64,000 bases of DNA from Bacteroidia bacterium (GCA_030431055.1 JAUIJA010000011.1:1-64000), one strand, 5' to 3'; positions 1 to 9,112 are shown, numbered from the stretch's first letter. The notes: generated by a model not told the origin, from the letters alone. Translations and numbers: made by a program.

Positions 1-1308
1 TCCAGCGTGTAATGTTTTTCCTGGTGTCGTACCAACAGCGTTTTTATTAAAGATTTTTTCTACTGCTGTTAACCCTTGGTTTTCTACAGTAATTTCTTTA
101 GATGCTGCGTACACTTGAGGAATTTCAATACCTAAAGCTTTACAAGCAAAGGTTTGTAATTTTTTACCAAAAACCACAGCGTAAGATCCACCAGCTTTGA
201 TAAACTCCATTTTTTGTGGTGTTAATGCTGTAGAAATATCTTTAAGCTCTTTGTCTCCGTTATATAATTTTTTCTCTTTTGTATTAATTGTTAAGACCGT
301 ACCAGTTTTTACAGAATAAACCTCTTTTAAAATAGGTTCGCCATCTGCATCTACAACTGTATTACCATTTTCGTCTTTTTGTTTTACCCAGTTTTTAAGG
401 TCAATTCCAATACCACCAGTAACACCAACAGTAGTTAAGAAAATTGGTGCAATACCATTAGTTCCTGCGATTACAGGAGCAATATTGATAAATGGCACAT
501 AAGGTGACGAAGGAATTCCTGTCCATAATGCCACGTTATTTACACCGGACATACGAGATGATCCTACACCCATTGTTCCCTTTTCTGCAATAAGCATAAT
601 ACGCTTATCTGGATGTTGCTCTTTTAAAGCTAACACTTCTTGTTGCATATCTTTGTTATGCTCGAAAATAGATTGACCATGTAACTCACGATCTGATCTT
701 GAGTGCGCATCTGCACCAGGTGATAATAAATCGGTAGAAATATCTCCAACACCAGCTACATACGTTACAACTTGAATTTCTTCTTCAACTTCTGGTAATT
801 TTGTAAAGAATTCTGCTTGTGCATAGCTCTCGATTATCTCTTTTGCAATTGCGCTACCAGCTTTCATTGCTTGTTCTAAACGCTCAGTATCTGCTTCGTA
901 TAAAAATACTTGTGTTTTTAATACTTTAGCTGCAGCTTCAGCAATTGCTTTATCTTCACCTAAAGCTAAATCTAAAAGTACTTCTACAGATGGTCCACCT
1001 TTCATGTGAGATAATTGCTCGAAGGCAAATTCTGGTGTAATTTCCTTTACAACTTCTTCACCTAAAATAATTTCTTTTAGAAAATCTGCTTTTACACGAG
1101 CAGCACTAGTTGTTCCAGGTAAAACGTTGTAAATAAAGAAATTTAAAGAATCTTCACGATGTTCATTATTAACATCTTTAATTTGTAAAATGATTTCGCT
1201 TAACAATTCTGCACCATCAATTGGCTTTGGATGTAAACCTTGAAGCTTACGAGCTTCTATTTCCTTAAGGTAGTCTTTATAAATATTATTTTGAATTTCA
1301 GAACTCAT
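1..1308 (-). CDS. acnB: Aconitate hydratase B, N-terminal part (runs off window start)
   Basis: The reverse strand reads open from an ATG at 1306-1308 to base 1, about 436 codons, with no stop before the edge. It begins MSSEIQNNIYKDYLKEIEAR and contains AcnB-type stretches such as GLHPKPIDGAELL, VLPGTTSAARVKADFL, SHMKGGPSVEVLLDLAL and the segment from SDRELHGQSIFEHN to MGVGSSRMSGVNN. AcnB is the TCA-cycle aconitase (citrate to isocitrate, [4Fe-4S] cluster) of about 900 residues with an N-terminal HEAT-like and swivel region. Only that region is here, so the cluster cysteines cannot be checked. A 217-bp gap separates its start from the end of the acyltransferase gene on the same strand. Confidence 0.95.
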   Translation of the reverse strand, partial: MSSEIQNNIYKDYLKEIEARKLQGLHPKPIDGAELLSEIILQIKDVNNEHREDSLNFFIYNVLPGTTSAARVKADFLKEIILGEEVVKEITPEFAFEQLSHMKGGPSVEVLLDLALGEDKAIAEAAAKVLKTQVFLYEADTERLEQAMKAGSAIAKEIIESYAQAEFFTKLPEVEEEIQVVTYVAGVGDISTDLLSPGADAHSRSDRELHGQSIFEHNKDMQQEVLALKEQHPDKRIMLIAEKGTMGVGSSRMSGVNNVALWTGIPSSPYVPFINIAPVIAGTNGIAPIFLTTVGVTGGIGIDLKNWVKQKDENGNTVVDADGEPILKEVYSVKTGTVLTINTKEKKLYNGDKELKDISTALTPQKMEFIKAGGSYAVVFGKKLQTFACKALGIEIPQVYAASKEITVENQGLTAVEKIFNKNAVGTTPGKTLHAG

Positions 1309-1473
1309 AATTAATTATGTTAGTTATTTTTCGTTTTGCGAAAATACTAAATATATCGGAAATTTTAAAATCTTTAACAAAACCTTGATTTTAGAGAAAT
1401 ATTTTTTACAAAAAACAAGTTTTAATGAAATTACTTTACTGAAAAAGCAAAAATTAGGCGTTTTTTTGATAAA

Positions 1474-1510
1474 TTACTAATTTAAAGCTTTTAAATTATC
1501 AAATTAGTAA
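1474..1510. other. A+T-rich inverted repeat downstream of the acyltransferase gene
   Basis: Arms TTACTAATTT (1474-1483) and AAATTAGTAA (1501-1510) are perfectly complementary around a 17-nt loop. It lies just 3' of the acyltransferase stop and upstream of acnB. The stem has almost no G or C and no clear U tract, so it would be a weak terminator at best. I see nothing else defined in 1309-1525 apart from A+T-rich DNA expected to hold the acnB promoter. Confidence 0.3.
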
Positions 1511-1525
1511 AAAGACAAGTTTCAA

Positions 1526-2638
1526 CTACTCTTTATCTCGTAAATCCATCATTGGTTTTTCATAAAATTTGTAGAGTATAAATGAAAAAACAATTGTAAA
1601 ACCTATGTACAAAATTAAAATTATTGGTTTTGACGAAATACTTAGATAGTTATCTAAAACATATTTTAATAAAACCGTAATTATACTATAGTGTAATAAA
1701 TACATGCTATATGAAATTCTACTAATCAACTCTATTGGTTTTCTTAAAAGATTGTGTGTTGTTTTCCAATTTATAAAAAACGGTAACCCAACCGACACTA
1801 TTAAAGATGTAAATGAAAAATAAAACACTTTAAAATACAATGGCGTTGTTACTAAATCGAATTTTAAAACATTCATTACCGCAAATTGAAAAAAGAAAAG
1901 ATGTGCAGCAATTATCAACAAATACACTCTTAACTTGTATAAAAAGTCTTTGTAAAAATAATGTAACCAAGCAATTACAAATCCAAATAAAATAGCATCA
2001 ATTCTGTAAATTACCGTTGATTTGATTTCGGTATTCCAAACGTCCATTTCGTAAATTTCTAAATTCAAATACGCATAATATCGGAACAAATGAAATAATA
2101 CAATTAATCCTATTACAATTATTATGAATGAGATTTTCTTACTTATTTTTAATAATTTACTTCCAAAAAACAACACAAACGGAATTAACAAATACGTCCA
2201 TTCTTCAACTGATAAACTCCAAGATTCTCTGAAAAAAGGAATATCGTAAGTGAATAAATTCTGAACAAACAAAAAGTATTCCCACCAATTTGAAAAGTCG
2301 TAATTAAAAACCAACGCTAAAACAATATTCAAAATCAGAACCAAATAATAAGCTGGTAATGTTCGATACCAACGTCTTTTTAGAAACGTCTTGATTTCTG
2401 TAAAATTGAATTGGTCTGATAAATATTTTTTCAATAAAATAGTTCCGATTAAAAAACCACTTAATACAAAAAACACTTCCACTCCGAAATAACCAAACAA
2501 TCCACTCAATGAAATAAACGCTGGATTATAAATATCTAAAACGTAAAACAAATTCGAAAAAACAACAAATAAAATTGCCGAAGCTCGGACAACATCTAAA
2601 CCAAATATTCTTTGTTTCAATTGCTTTTGTGAGTTCAT
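1526..2638 (-). CDS. Acyltransferase 3 family integral membrane protein (OafA/YrhL-like)
   Basis: A 370-residue polytopic protein with about ten hydrophobic segments. Acyltransferase-3 landmarks are the N-terminal GLDVVRASAILFVVFS, FGYFGVEVFFVLSGFLIG near residue 55 and SWSLSVEEWTYLLIP near residue 140. The family transfers O-acyl groups to surface polysaccharides or lipids at the inner membrane. The conserved Arg is present (R18), but the His expected 11 residues later is Asn (N29; codon at 2552-2554), which may mean altered or lost catalysis. The gene is divergent from the next one with only 13 bp between the starts. With that neighbour it separates acnB from moxR and could be an inserted pair. 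The substrate is unknown. Confidence 0.85.
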   Translation of the reverse strand: MNSQKQLKQRIFGLDVVRASAILFVVFSNLFYVLDIYNPAFISLSGLFGYFGVEVFFVLSGFLIGTILLKKYLSDQFNFTEIKTFLKRRWYRTLPAYYLVLILNIVLALVFNYDFSNWWEYFLFVQNLFTYDIPFFRESWSLSVEEWTYLLIPFVLFFGSKLLKISKKISFIIIVIGLIVLFHLFRYYAYLNLEIYEMDVWNTEIKSTVIYRIDAILFGFVIAWLHYFYKDFLYKLRVYLLIIAAHLFFFQFAVMNVLKFDLVTTPLYFKVFYFSFTSLIVSVGLPFFINWKTTHNLLRKPIELISRISYSMYLLHYSIITVLLKYVLDNYLSISSKPIILILYIGFTIVFSFILYKFYEKPMMDLRDKE

Positions 2639-2651
2639 TTATAGTATTTTT

Positions 2652-3800
2652 GTGGTAACAATTAAATCGTTAAGTGTGTCAAAGATATACAAATACATCA
2701 TTTTTACCTTTATAGTTTCAAGTCTTTTTGGAACATTTACGTATTTGAATTTATCGAATCGACATCAGGCGATTATAAAAACTAAATTTCTTCATACTTT
2801 AGGTTTAGTTGACAATGACTGGAACATTGAAAACAACAATCATCATTTTAAAATGCTTTCGCCTACGTTTTTAATCGATAATATTTACAAATCGATGGAA
2901 GGGCCAAAAGCAACTAGAGTTATGCAGTTAAATAATTCTGATGAATTGTATTGGATTACTGGTTTTGACATAAAAGCAGTTGATGCTGAAACCAACGAAG
3001 AAGTTTCAAAAGAATTTATTTGCCACATGAATGTAGATTTGAATGATGTGAGTTATTATTCAAATTTTGGTTTAGAAGATCGTATTGGCAAACAATATCC
3101 GAGATTGACTTCTTTATCAAGCGGTTTTGAAAGCTATGTTTATCCAAAAGGTTATGGTATTCCTATAAAAGGAAACGAAATGCTAACTGTAATTTCACAA
3201 TCTTTAAATCATAACCAGAAGAAAATCAACAAAAAAATTAAACATTTGATTGACTTTCAGTATGAAAAATATGACGGTTCACAAAAGCCATTACTAAGCC
3301 GAACTGTTTATATTCAATTGCCTTATAACAAACACGATCCGTTTAAATCGCCTTTAGATCCTAATAGCAACCAATGTATTCCTGTGGAAACCAAAAACCA
3401 TAGTTATATGGATGAAAACGGAAATATGCTCTCTGGACATTGGGTTGTTCCAAAAGGCAAAAACACATACAGAAGTAGCATTACAGAACAGTTACAACTG
3501 AAAGACAGTTTGCGATTACATTTTTCGGCAATACATGTACATCCGTTTGCGACTTCGATTAATTTGTTTGACAAAACCGAAAACAAAGCCATTTTTACTA
3601 GTAAGATTGAAAATTACGAGGATAAAATTGGTCTAATAAAGGTTGAACCTTTTTCATCTGAAGAAGGCGTTTGGTTATATGCAAACCACGAATATGAATT
3701 GGTTTTAGACGTAAACAACACTTCTGATATTGACCAAGATATGATGGGAAGTATGTTTTTGTTTTTCTATGATAAAGAATTGGATGAGAAGTTAAAATAA
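2652..3800 (+). CDS. Membrane-anchored protein, possibly PHM-like copper monooxygenase fold
   Basis: A 382-residue protein with one N-terminal hydrophobic anchor (about 12-32) and the rest probably periplasmic. I do not recognise it with certainty. Several features resemble the two-domain copper monooxygenases (PHM/DBH type): a CHM triplet at 124-126 where PHM has His-His-Met, an isolated His187, an H-V-H pair at 295-297 followed by PFATSINLFD, and DMMGSMFLFFYD near the C-terminus, where PHM has its Met copper ligand in DEMCNxYxMYY. If the alignment holds, one copper-H ligand is Cys124. The start used is GTG at 2652, only 13 bp from the divergent acyltransferase start, so the promoter must overlap that gene. 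The 3' end overlaps moxR by 9 bp, tail to tail. Confidence 0.65.
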   Translation: MVTIKSLSVSKIYKYIIFTFIVSSLFGTFTYLNLSNRHQAIIKTKFLHTLGLVDNDWNIENNNHHFKMLSPTFLIDNIYKSMEGPKATRVMQLNNSDELYWITGFDIKAVDAETNEEVSKEFICHMNVDLNDVSYYSNFGLEDRIGKQYPRLTSLSSGFESYVYPKGYGIPIKGNEMLTVISQSLNHNQKKINKKIKHLIDFQYEKYDGSQKPLLSRTVYIQLPYNKHDPFKSPLDPNSNQCIPVETKNHSYMDENGNMLSGHWVVPKGKNTYRSSITEQLQLKDSLRLHFSAIHVHPFATSINLFDKTENKAIFTSKIENYEDKIGLIKVEPFSSEEGVWLYANHEYELVLDVNNTSDIDQDMMGSMFLFFYDKELDEKLK

Positions 3801-4745
3801 CTTCTTAATAATATCTTCTTCCGAAATTCCTTCAGCGTCGGCTTTGTAGTTTTTAACGATACGATGTCTTAAAATTCCAGTTGCAACCGCTTGAACATCT
3901 TCAATATCTGGAGAAAATTTTCCGTTTAAAGCAGCTTGCGTTTTAGCAGCTAAAATTAAGTTTTGCGAAGCACGTGGTCCAGCTCCCCAATCGATATATT
4001 GTTTTACAAAATCTGGAGCTAATGTATTATCTGGTCGGGTTTTGCTAACTAAAGTTACCGCATATTCAATTACATTATCAGCCACAGGAATTTTACGAAT
4101 AACATTTTGAAAATCGATAATTTCTTGCGCAGTAAATAGCGCTTTTACATCTGCATTAAAATCGGTAGTTGTTGCTTTTACAACTTGCACTTCTTCATCA
4201 AATGTTGGATAATTTAATTTAATTGCAAACATAAAACGGTCTAATTGCGCTTCTGGTAACGGATACGTTCCTTCTTGCTCAATTGGATTTTGCGTTGCTA
4301 AAACGAAATATGGTAAATCTAATTTATAATGATGTCCGGCAACGGTAACAGCGCGTTCTTGCATTGCTTCTAATAAAGCGGCTTGCGTTTTTGGTGGCGT
4401 ACGATTGATTTCATCTGCCAAAATAATATTAGCAAAAACTGGACCTTTTATAAATTTAAAATTGCGGTTTTCATCTAAAATTTCACTTCCTAAAATATCA
4501 GATGGCATTAAATCGGGCGTAAACTGAATACGCTTAAAATCTAATCCTAACGCCTTAGAAATCGTATTTACCATTAAGGTTTTTGCTAAACCTGGCACAC
4601 CAATAAGTAATGCGTGTCCGCCAGCGAAAATACTTAGTACGATTTCGTTTACAACTTCATCTTGACCAACAATAACTTTAGCTATTTCTTGTTTAAGTTC
4701 TTTCTGTTTTTGAACTAAATTTTGGATAGCTGCTACATCTGACAT
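3792..4745 (-). CDS. MoxR-family AAA+ ATPase
   Basis: A 317-residue cytoplasmic ATPase of usual length for MoxR proteins. Walker A is GVPGLAKT (49-56), Walker B is IILADEINR (107-115), sensor 1 is in ATQNPIEQEGTYPLPEAQLD from about 151, followed by the arginine-finger RF. The C-terminal lid contains GAGPRASQNLILAAK. MoxR ATPases act as chaperones for VWA-domain partners and metal-enzyme maturation; the DUF58/VWA partners usually encoded beside them are absent here. It lies downstream of the chaperone operon but beyond a terminator, so it is probably transcribed on its own. Its end overlaps the convergent gene by 9 bp. Confidence 0.93.
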   Translation of the reverse strand: MSDVAAIQNLVQKQKELKQEIAKVIVGQDEVVNEIVLSIFAGGHALLIGVPGLAKTLMVNTISKALGLDFKRIQFTPDLMPSDILGSEILDENRNFKFIKGPVFANIILADEINRTPPKTQAALLEAMQERAVTVAGHHYKLDLPYFVLATQNPIEQEGTYPLPEAQLDRFMFAIKLNYPTFDEEVQVVKATTTDFNADVKALFTAQEIIDFQNVIRKIPVADNVIEYAVTLVSKTRPDNTLAPDFVKQYIDWGAGPRASQNLILAAKTQAALNGKFSPDIEDVQAVATGILRHRIVKNYKADAEGISEEDIIKKLF

Positions 4746-4785
4746 AATTTCGATTTTAATTTTGTCTAAAGTAAGAAAAAAATTG

Positions 4786-4816
4786 CAAAAAAAAAGTCCT
4801 TCATTTGAAGGACTTT
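4786..4816 (-). terminator. Rho-independent terminator of the chaperone operon
   Basis: Stem AAAGTCCTTC (4793-4802) / GAAGGACTTT (4807-4816) with loop ATTT. On the minus strand it is followed by a U tract from the A run at 4786-4795. It begins 4 bases beyond the stop of the SurA-like gene. Confidence 0.85.
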
Positions 4817-4819
4817 AGA

Positions 4820-6190
4820 TTATTTTTTCAACCAATTATTAGTGAATTCACACTGTTGATAGTCTTTATCAATCTTTACATAAGTTTCTTGGATTTTTTC
4901 GTCCATCCACTTAGAAATTGCTTTGATTTGTTTATCACGTAGTGCTAATTCTTTAATTTTTAAATAATCGCTAGCATAATCTGCTTTGTGCTCTGGTAAT
5001 TTATCGTTTATTGTTAAGATTTTATAAAACTTTTTACCTCTTTCATTTTCAAGAATTGGTTGAGAAATATCATTAACTTTTAAATCTACAATTTGGTTGT
5101 ATAACGCTGGATCCATTTTTGTTAATTCAAACTTTGTTTCCATAGTTTGCGGATTGAATAAAACTCCACCGTTGTTTTTAGTTTCTTTTTCATCTGATGA
5201 AGCTTTTGCTGCATCTTCAAATGAAATTTCTCCATTTACAATTTTCTCGCGAATAATTTCAATTTCTTCCTTTGCTTCTGCTAATGCTTCATTTGAAACT
5301 TTTGGGGCAATTAGAATATGACGTAATTCTCTATCTTGACCTTTAATTTTTTCGACATAAATAATATGATAACCAAATTCTGTTTCAAAAGGCTCTGAAA
5401 TCTCTCCTTCTGCTAAACTAAATGCAACATCTTTAAATTCTTTTACAAATGGTGTTTTACGATTCATTTTATAGAAACCTCCATTTGAACTTGAACCTGG
5501 ATCTTCAGAAAATAAAACCGCTTTTGTAAAGAAACTTGAACCTTCTAATACTTCTTTGCGAATTTCTTTCAGTTTGTTGATTACTTTTTGTTTTTCTTCA
5601 TCTGAAATTTTAGGCTCGATTACAATTTGTGCAACTTCAACCTCAGCACCAAACATTGGAATTTCATCTTCTGGAATATCTTTAAAGAAATTACGCACTT
5701 CTTCTGGAGTAATCTCAATCTCATCTACAATTTTCTTTTGCATTTGAGAAGTTAACTTATTCATTTTAATAATATCGAAAAAGTAACTCCTAAAATCGTC
5801 TTCATCTTTTTTATTGTAAAATTTAATTACTTTATCCATAGAACCAACTTGCTCAACCATAGCGTCAATTTGCTGATTCATGAAATCGTTAACTTCTTGA
5901 TCTGTAACAATAATACTATCTTGTATTGCCTGGTGTGCATATAACTTATCTTCTAATTGTTTACCAAACAGTTCACATCGTGTAATATTTTTAATGTCTA
6001 CACCTTGTGCTTTTAGTTGGATAAATTCTAAATCTATATCAGAATCTAAAATAACATATTCTCCTACAACACCTATAACACCATCTATCTTTTGTTTCTT
6101 TTGTTGTGCAAAAACCGAAGTTGTTGCAATAAGAAGTAAAACTAACGGCTTACTTAAAAACTTCAAATTTCTTTTCTTTAATCGCATCAT
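4820..6190 (-). CDS. SurA-like peptidyl-prolyl isomerase / outer-membrane protein chaperone
   Basis: 456 residues: a signal peptide (basic KKRNLKF, hydrophobic LVLLLIATTSVFA, likely cleavage before QQ), a SurA-N-like helical region (about 35-160), and two parvulin PpiC domains (about 180-280 with EVAQIVIEP and GYHIIYVEKI; about 285-395 with LRHILIAPKVS). SurA escorts beta-barrel proteins through the periplasm. Two adjacent ATGs (6190, 6187) are possible; both overlap the preceding gene by about 40 nt, and the first was used. It is the last gene of a three-gene parvulin operon closed by the hairpin at 4786-4816. Proline isomerase activity is not proven by sequence. Confidence 0.92.
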   Translation of the reverse strand: MMRLKKRNLKFLSKPLVLLLIATTSVFAQQKKQKIDGVIGVVGEYVILDSDIDLEFIQLKAQGVDIKNITRCELFGKQLEDKLYAHQAIQDSIIVTDQEVNDFMNQQIDAMVEQVGSMDKVIKFYNKKDEDDFRSYFFDIIKMNKLTSQMQKKIVDEIEITPEEVRNFFKDIPEDEIPMFGAEVEVAQIVIEPKISDEEKQKVINKLKEIRKEVLEGSSFFTKAVLFSEDPGSSSNGGFYKMNRKTPFVKEFKDVAFSLAEGEISEPFETEFGYHIIYVEKIKGQDRELRHILIAPKVSNEALAEAKEEIEIIREKIVNGEISFEDAAKASSDEKETKNNGGVLFNPQTMETKFELTKMDPALYNQIVDLKVNDISQPILENERGKKFYKILTINDKLPEHKADYASDYLKIKELALRDKQIKAISKWMDEKIQETYVKIDKDYQQCEFTNNWLKK

Positions 6191-6998
6191 CTGTTATTTC
6201 CTTTTCAATTGTTTTTACTAATTCTAGCTTTCTACTATTTATAATTACTTGTTTTATTGTTGGCTTAATAAACTGTAATGGTGTTGGACTATCTTTAGGC
6301 AACACTTCTTTTACTTTTACTAACCATATTGTTGTAGAATCGGGATATTGATAATTAATTCCGTCTGCTACATATTGTTGTTTGTTATCGATATTAATAA
6401 AAGGTAATTTTTCATATACCTGATTAATGTCTACCCAAACCGAATCGTTAAAAGCATAACTTTTAAACTGAATTGCCATATCGGTCAATTCTTTTTTATC
6501 TTCGGTGGTAAAGGAACTAAACTTTTCTTTAATCTTGTCAAACTTTGGATTTTCTTTAACTAAATTGATGTAACGAAGTTTTACTAGTTCATCGCCATTT
6601 CTAAAATACTGTTTGTTCTTTTCGTAGTATTCTTCAATTTGAGTTTCTGAAACCGTAGTATCGATTTTTCGCTTTACTAATTCCTCTAAATATGCTTTTG
6701 TGTATAAATCTGTTTTATACTGATTTATAAGTTCGTTAAACTCATTTACTTTTTCTTCCGAAAGATTAAATTCGGCTGCATTAACTAATAATTTTTGCGT
6801 TGCCCAGCGATCGATAAATGCTTTTACAATTGCAATACTATCTTCGCTTGAAGTTTCTTTCGGAACTAAATTTACAATATCTTCATTATACAAATAATGA
6901 CTTCCAACACGTGCAATAGCTTCTGGTTCTTGTGGTTTTTTAAAATAATCACAAGAAGAAAATAAAATTAAAGTTGCTATTACAACGAGTTGTTTCAT
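6150..6998 (-). CDS. Lipoprotein of the PpiC/SurA-N family, degenerate parvulin
   Basis: 282 residues with a lipoprotein signal ending in LFSSC (Cys16). It has a SurA-N/PpiC-like arrangement: ARVGSHYLYNEDI near the start, a helical region, then a region at about 130-280 where a parvulin domain is expected (VKLRYINLV...). The usual GYH signature of active parvulins is not visible, so it may be a non-catalytic chaperone. The start ATG overlaps the upstream stop by one base (TAATG) and the 3' end overlaps the SurA-like gene by 41 nt, showing tight translational coupling. Confidence 0.88.
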   Translation of the reverse strand: MKQLVVIATLILFSSCDYFKKPQEPEAIARVGSHYLYNEDIVNLVPKETSSEDSIAIVKAFIDRWATQKLLVNAAEFNLSEEKVNEFNELINQYKTDLYTKAYLEELVKRKIDTTVSETQIEEYYEKNKQYFRNGDELVKLRYINLVKENPKFDKIKEKFSSFTTEDKKELTDMAIQFKSYAFNDSVWVDINQVYEKLPFINIDNKQQYVADGINYQYPDSTTIWLVKVKEVLPKDSPTPLQFIKPTIKQVIINSRKLELVKTIEKEITDDAIKEKKFEVFK

Positions 6999-8968
6999 TA
7001 TTTATGTAGTTCTTTTTTTATTTTATTAAAAACGTCTTGGTTTACTTTTACTGTAAATTCTTTCTTTAGTTCGTTTACCCAATTACCTTCAAGGTATTGT
7101 TGGTAATCACTAACAACTGCTCCTCTACATTCTTCTAATGCTTTAGCTTCTTTTGGTTTAATCGACTTAACATTAGCAACAAAGTAATAATTTCCTTTTT
7201 TAGTAATTTTTGTTGCGCCTGTTTTTTCAATTGCTAATTCTGATAAAACGTCATAATCAGCTTCAAACAAACCTGATTTTGCCATTATATTTACTTTACC
7301 TTTTTTGTTTATTTTATCTTTAATTGCTTCAGCAGATTTTCCTTTCTTAATATATTTTTGTGTTTTTTCCACGAAAGATTTTTCGGTAGAAGAATAGATA
7401 TCAACATTATATCTCTCTTTCCACATAAATTTATCAAGATTATTTTGATAATATTTTTGAGCGCCAACTGTATCATTTTTAGCTCTATCCCAAATTTCCT
7501 TTTCCATTAAATCGAAAAGCAACAATCCATCTCTATATTCTTCCATTACATAATTAAACTCAGGAACTTCTCTTTCTAAGTTTTCATTATAATATTGAAC
7601 CAACTGATCATCATTCCATTGTTTATACAATTCGTTTACTAATGAAGAAACTGGTTTTATTTTTAAGCCGTTTTTTTGCTGACTTTCTAAGTAAGTTAAA
7701 AATGCTGAACCTGTAATTTGCTTATCCTTGTTAATGGTTAGCAACGTTTGGTTATAATCTTTTGCATTTTCTGGTTGTTCCCAATTTCTGGTATAATAAC
7801 TATCGTTTACAGTTTTTACAATTTTATTATACAGTTTTGAGTTTTTCTTACGAGAATACTTTTTAGATAATCTATTAACTAAAGAGTTTGTAATTAATCT
7901 TGAACGATCATCTCTTTTAATTTTACCTTCAATTTCAGGTTTTAATTCTGTTAAAGGTTGTAGCGGATGTTTGTCTTCCAACTTAACAATATGCCAACCA
8001 AATTGCGACATAAATGGCTTTGAAACTTCTCCTTTTTCTTTAAGACTGAAAGCAACGTCTTCAAATTCTTTAGAAGTCAATTGTCCGGCTCCAAATCGTT
8101 GTAACAATCCACCTTTTGGTGCTGTTGATTTGTCATCTGAAAATTGTTTTGCTAATTCTTCAAAACTTTCACCTTGTTGAATTTTTTTATAAATATCGTT
8201 AATGTTATCCTCAACTTTCTTAACTTCTTCTGGTGCTAAGTTCTTAGGCTTTAACAACATTATATGCTTAACAGTAACATCGCCTTTATTTGCTCTTCTA
8301 TCAGTTACGTTAATTAAATGATATCCAAATCGAGTACGAACAATTTTTGAAACTTCACCAACTTTAGTATTAAATGCAGCTGTTTCAAAAGGATAAACCA
8401 TTCTAAAAGCTCCAAAATATCCTAAATCTCCTTTATTCATTTTAGCAGATGGATCTTCAGAGAATTTTACCGCTAAATCCTCAAATTTTTCTCCAGCTTT
8501 TAATCTTTTCTTAATATCTAAAACTTTATTGTAAGCTTTTAAAGTATCTTTTGGCGAAGCACTCTCATCAACCATAACCAAAATATGAGAAGCTCTCACT
8601 TCTTCTTTCATTCTATTAAATGCTTCCTCAACAAGCTGATTAGTTACTTTAGAATCATTTAAATAATTCTTAGCTAACTGATTTCTGTATGAATTTAATT
8701 CATTTTGGTATTTCGTGTTATTTTGAAGTCCAAGCTTTTTAGCTTTCTCCACTTTTAATTTATAACCAATAAATAAATCAAGGTAATTATCTAAATCTTT
8801 TTGAGAGTCATCTTTTACCAACTCTAAGTTTTTATTGTAAACTCTTGTAAACTCATCTGTATAGAAAGGAGTTTCATCAATTGTAAATAATACTTGTTTC
8901 TCGTTTTGTTGAGCAAAATTCGCTAACGAACTTAACAGAACAAATAGAAATACTACTACTTTTTTCAT
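6998..8968 (-). CDS. Periplasmic peptidyl-prolyl cis-trans isomerase with two parvulin domains
   Basis: Using ATG 8966-8968, the protein is 656 residues and starts with a clean signal peptide (MKKVVVFLFVLLSSLANFAQ). An upstream in-frame ATG at 9028 would add 20 hydrophobic residues and lie upstream of the likely -7 box at 8999-9006, so it was rejected. Parvulin domains run at about 124-222 (VRASHILVMVDE, FGYHLINVTDRR) and 232-335 (VTVKHIMLLKPK, FGWHIVKLED), followed by a long C-terminal region. First gene of the three-gene chaperone operon; its stop overlaps the next start by one base. Role inferred: folding of outer-membrane or secreted proteins. Confidence 0.92.
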   Translation of the reverse strand: MKKVVVFLFVLLSSLANFAQQNEKQVLFTIDETPFYTDEFTRVYNKNLELVKDDSQKDLDNYLDLFIGYKLKVEKAKKLGLQNNTKYQNELNSYRNQLAKNYLNDSKVTNQLVEEAFNRMKEEVRASHILVMVDESASPKDTLKAYNKVLDIKKRLKAGEKFEDLAVKFSEDPSAKMNKGDLGYFGAFRMVYPFETAAFNTKVGEVSKIVRTRFGYHLINVTDRRANKGDVTVKHIMLLKPKNLAPEEVKKVEDNINDIYKKIQQGESFEELAKQFSDDKSTAPKGGLLQRFGAGQLTSKEFEDVAFSLKEKGEVSKPFMSQFGWHIVKLEDKHPLQPLTELKPEIEGKIKRDDRSRLITNSLVNRLSKKYSRKKNSKLYNKIVKTVNDSYYTRNWEQPENAKDYNQTLLTINKDKQITGSAFLTYLESQQKNGLKIKPVSSLVNELYKQWNDDQLVQYYNENLEREVPEFNYVMEEYRDGLLLFDLMEKEIWDRAKNDTVGAQKYYQNNLDKFMWKERYNVDIYSSTEKSFVEKTQKYIKKGKSAEAIKDKINKKGKVNIMAKSGLFEADYDVLSELAIEKTGATKITKKGNYYFVANVKSIKPKEAKALEECRGAVVSDYQQYLEGNWVNELKKEFTVKVNQDVFNKIKKELHK

Positions 8969-8998
8969 TCTTAAAAATAGATTTTTGGTTGCAACTAG

Positions 8999-9006
8999 CA
9001 AAAATA
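8999..9006 (-). promoter_or_regulatory. -7 box of the chaperone operon promoter
   Basis: Reverse-strand TATTTTTG matches the Bacteroidota -7 consensus TAnnTTTG. It lies 31 bp before the ATG at 8968, giving a leader of about 25 nt, and supports that start over 9028. Confidence 0.5.
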
Positions 9007-9062
9007 ACAATTCGAAACTATTAATCAAGCAGAATAAAAGGTATTAACAAAAAATTATCGGG

Positions 9063-9092
9063 TTGAATTTCTAATATTATAATGTAACTTTG
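9063..9092 (+). promoter_or_regulatory. Promoter of prfC
   Basis: A TTG at 9063-9065 and TAACTTTG at 9085-9092 are 19 bp apart, fitting the Bacteroidota -33/-7 pattern. Transcription would begin near 9097, about 16 nt before the prfC ATG. Confidence 0.65.
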
Positions 9093-9112
9093 CAACCTTA
9101 ATTTTTTTACTG

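Noticed and set aside
8969..9028. Extended start for the 656-residue parvulin gene
   Set aside because: It puts a second hydrophobic stretch before a clean signal peptide and lies upstream of the likely -7 box at 8999-9006.
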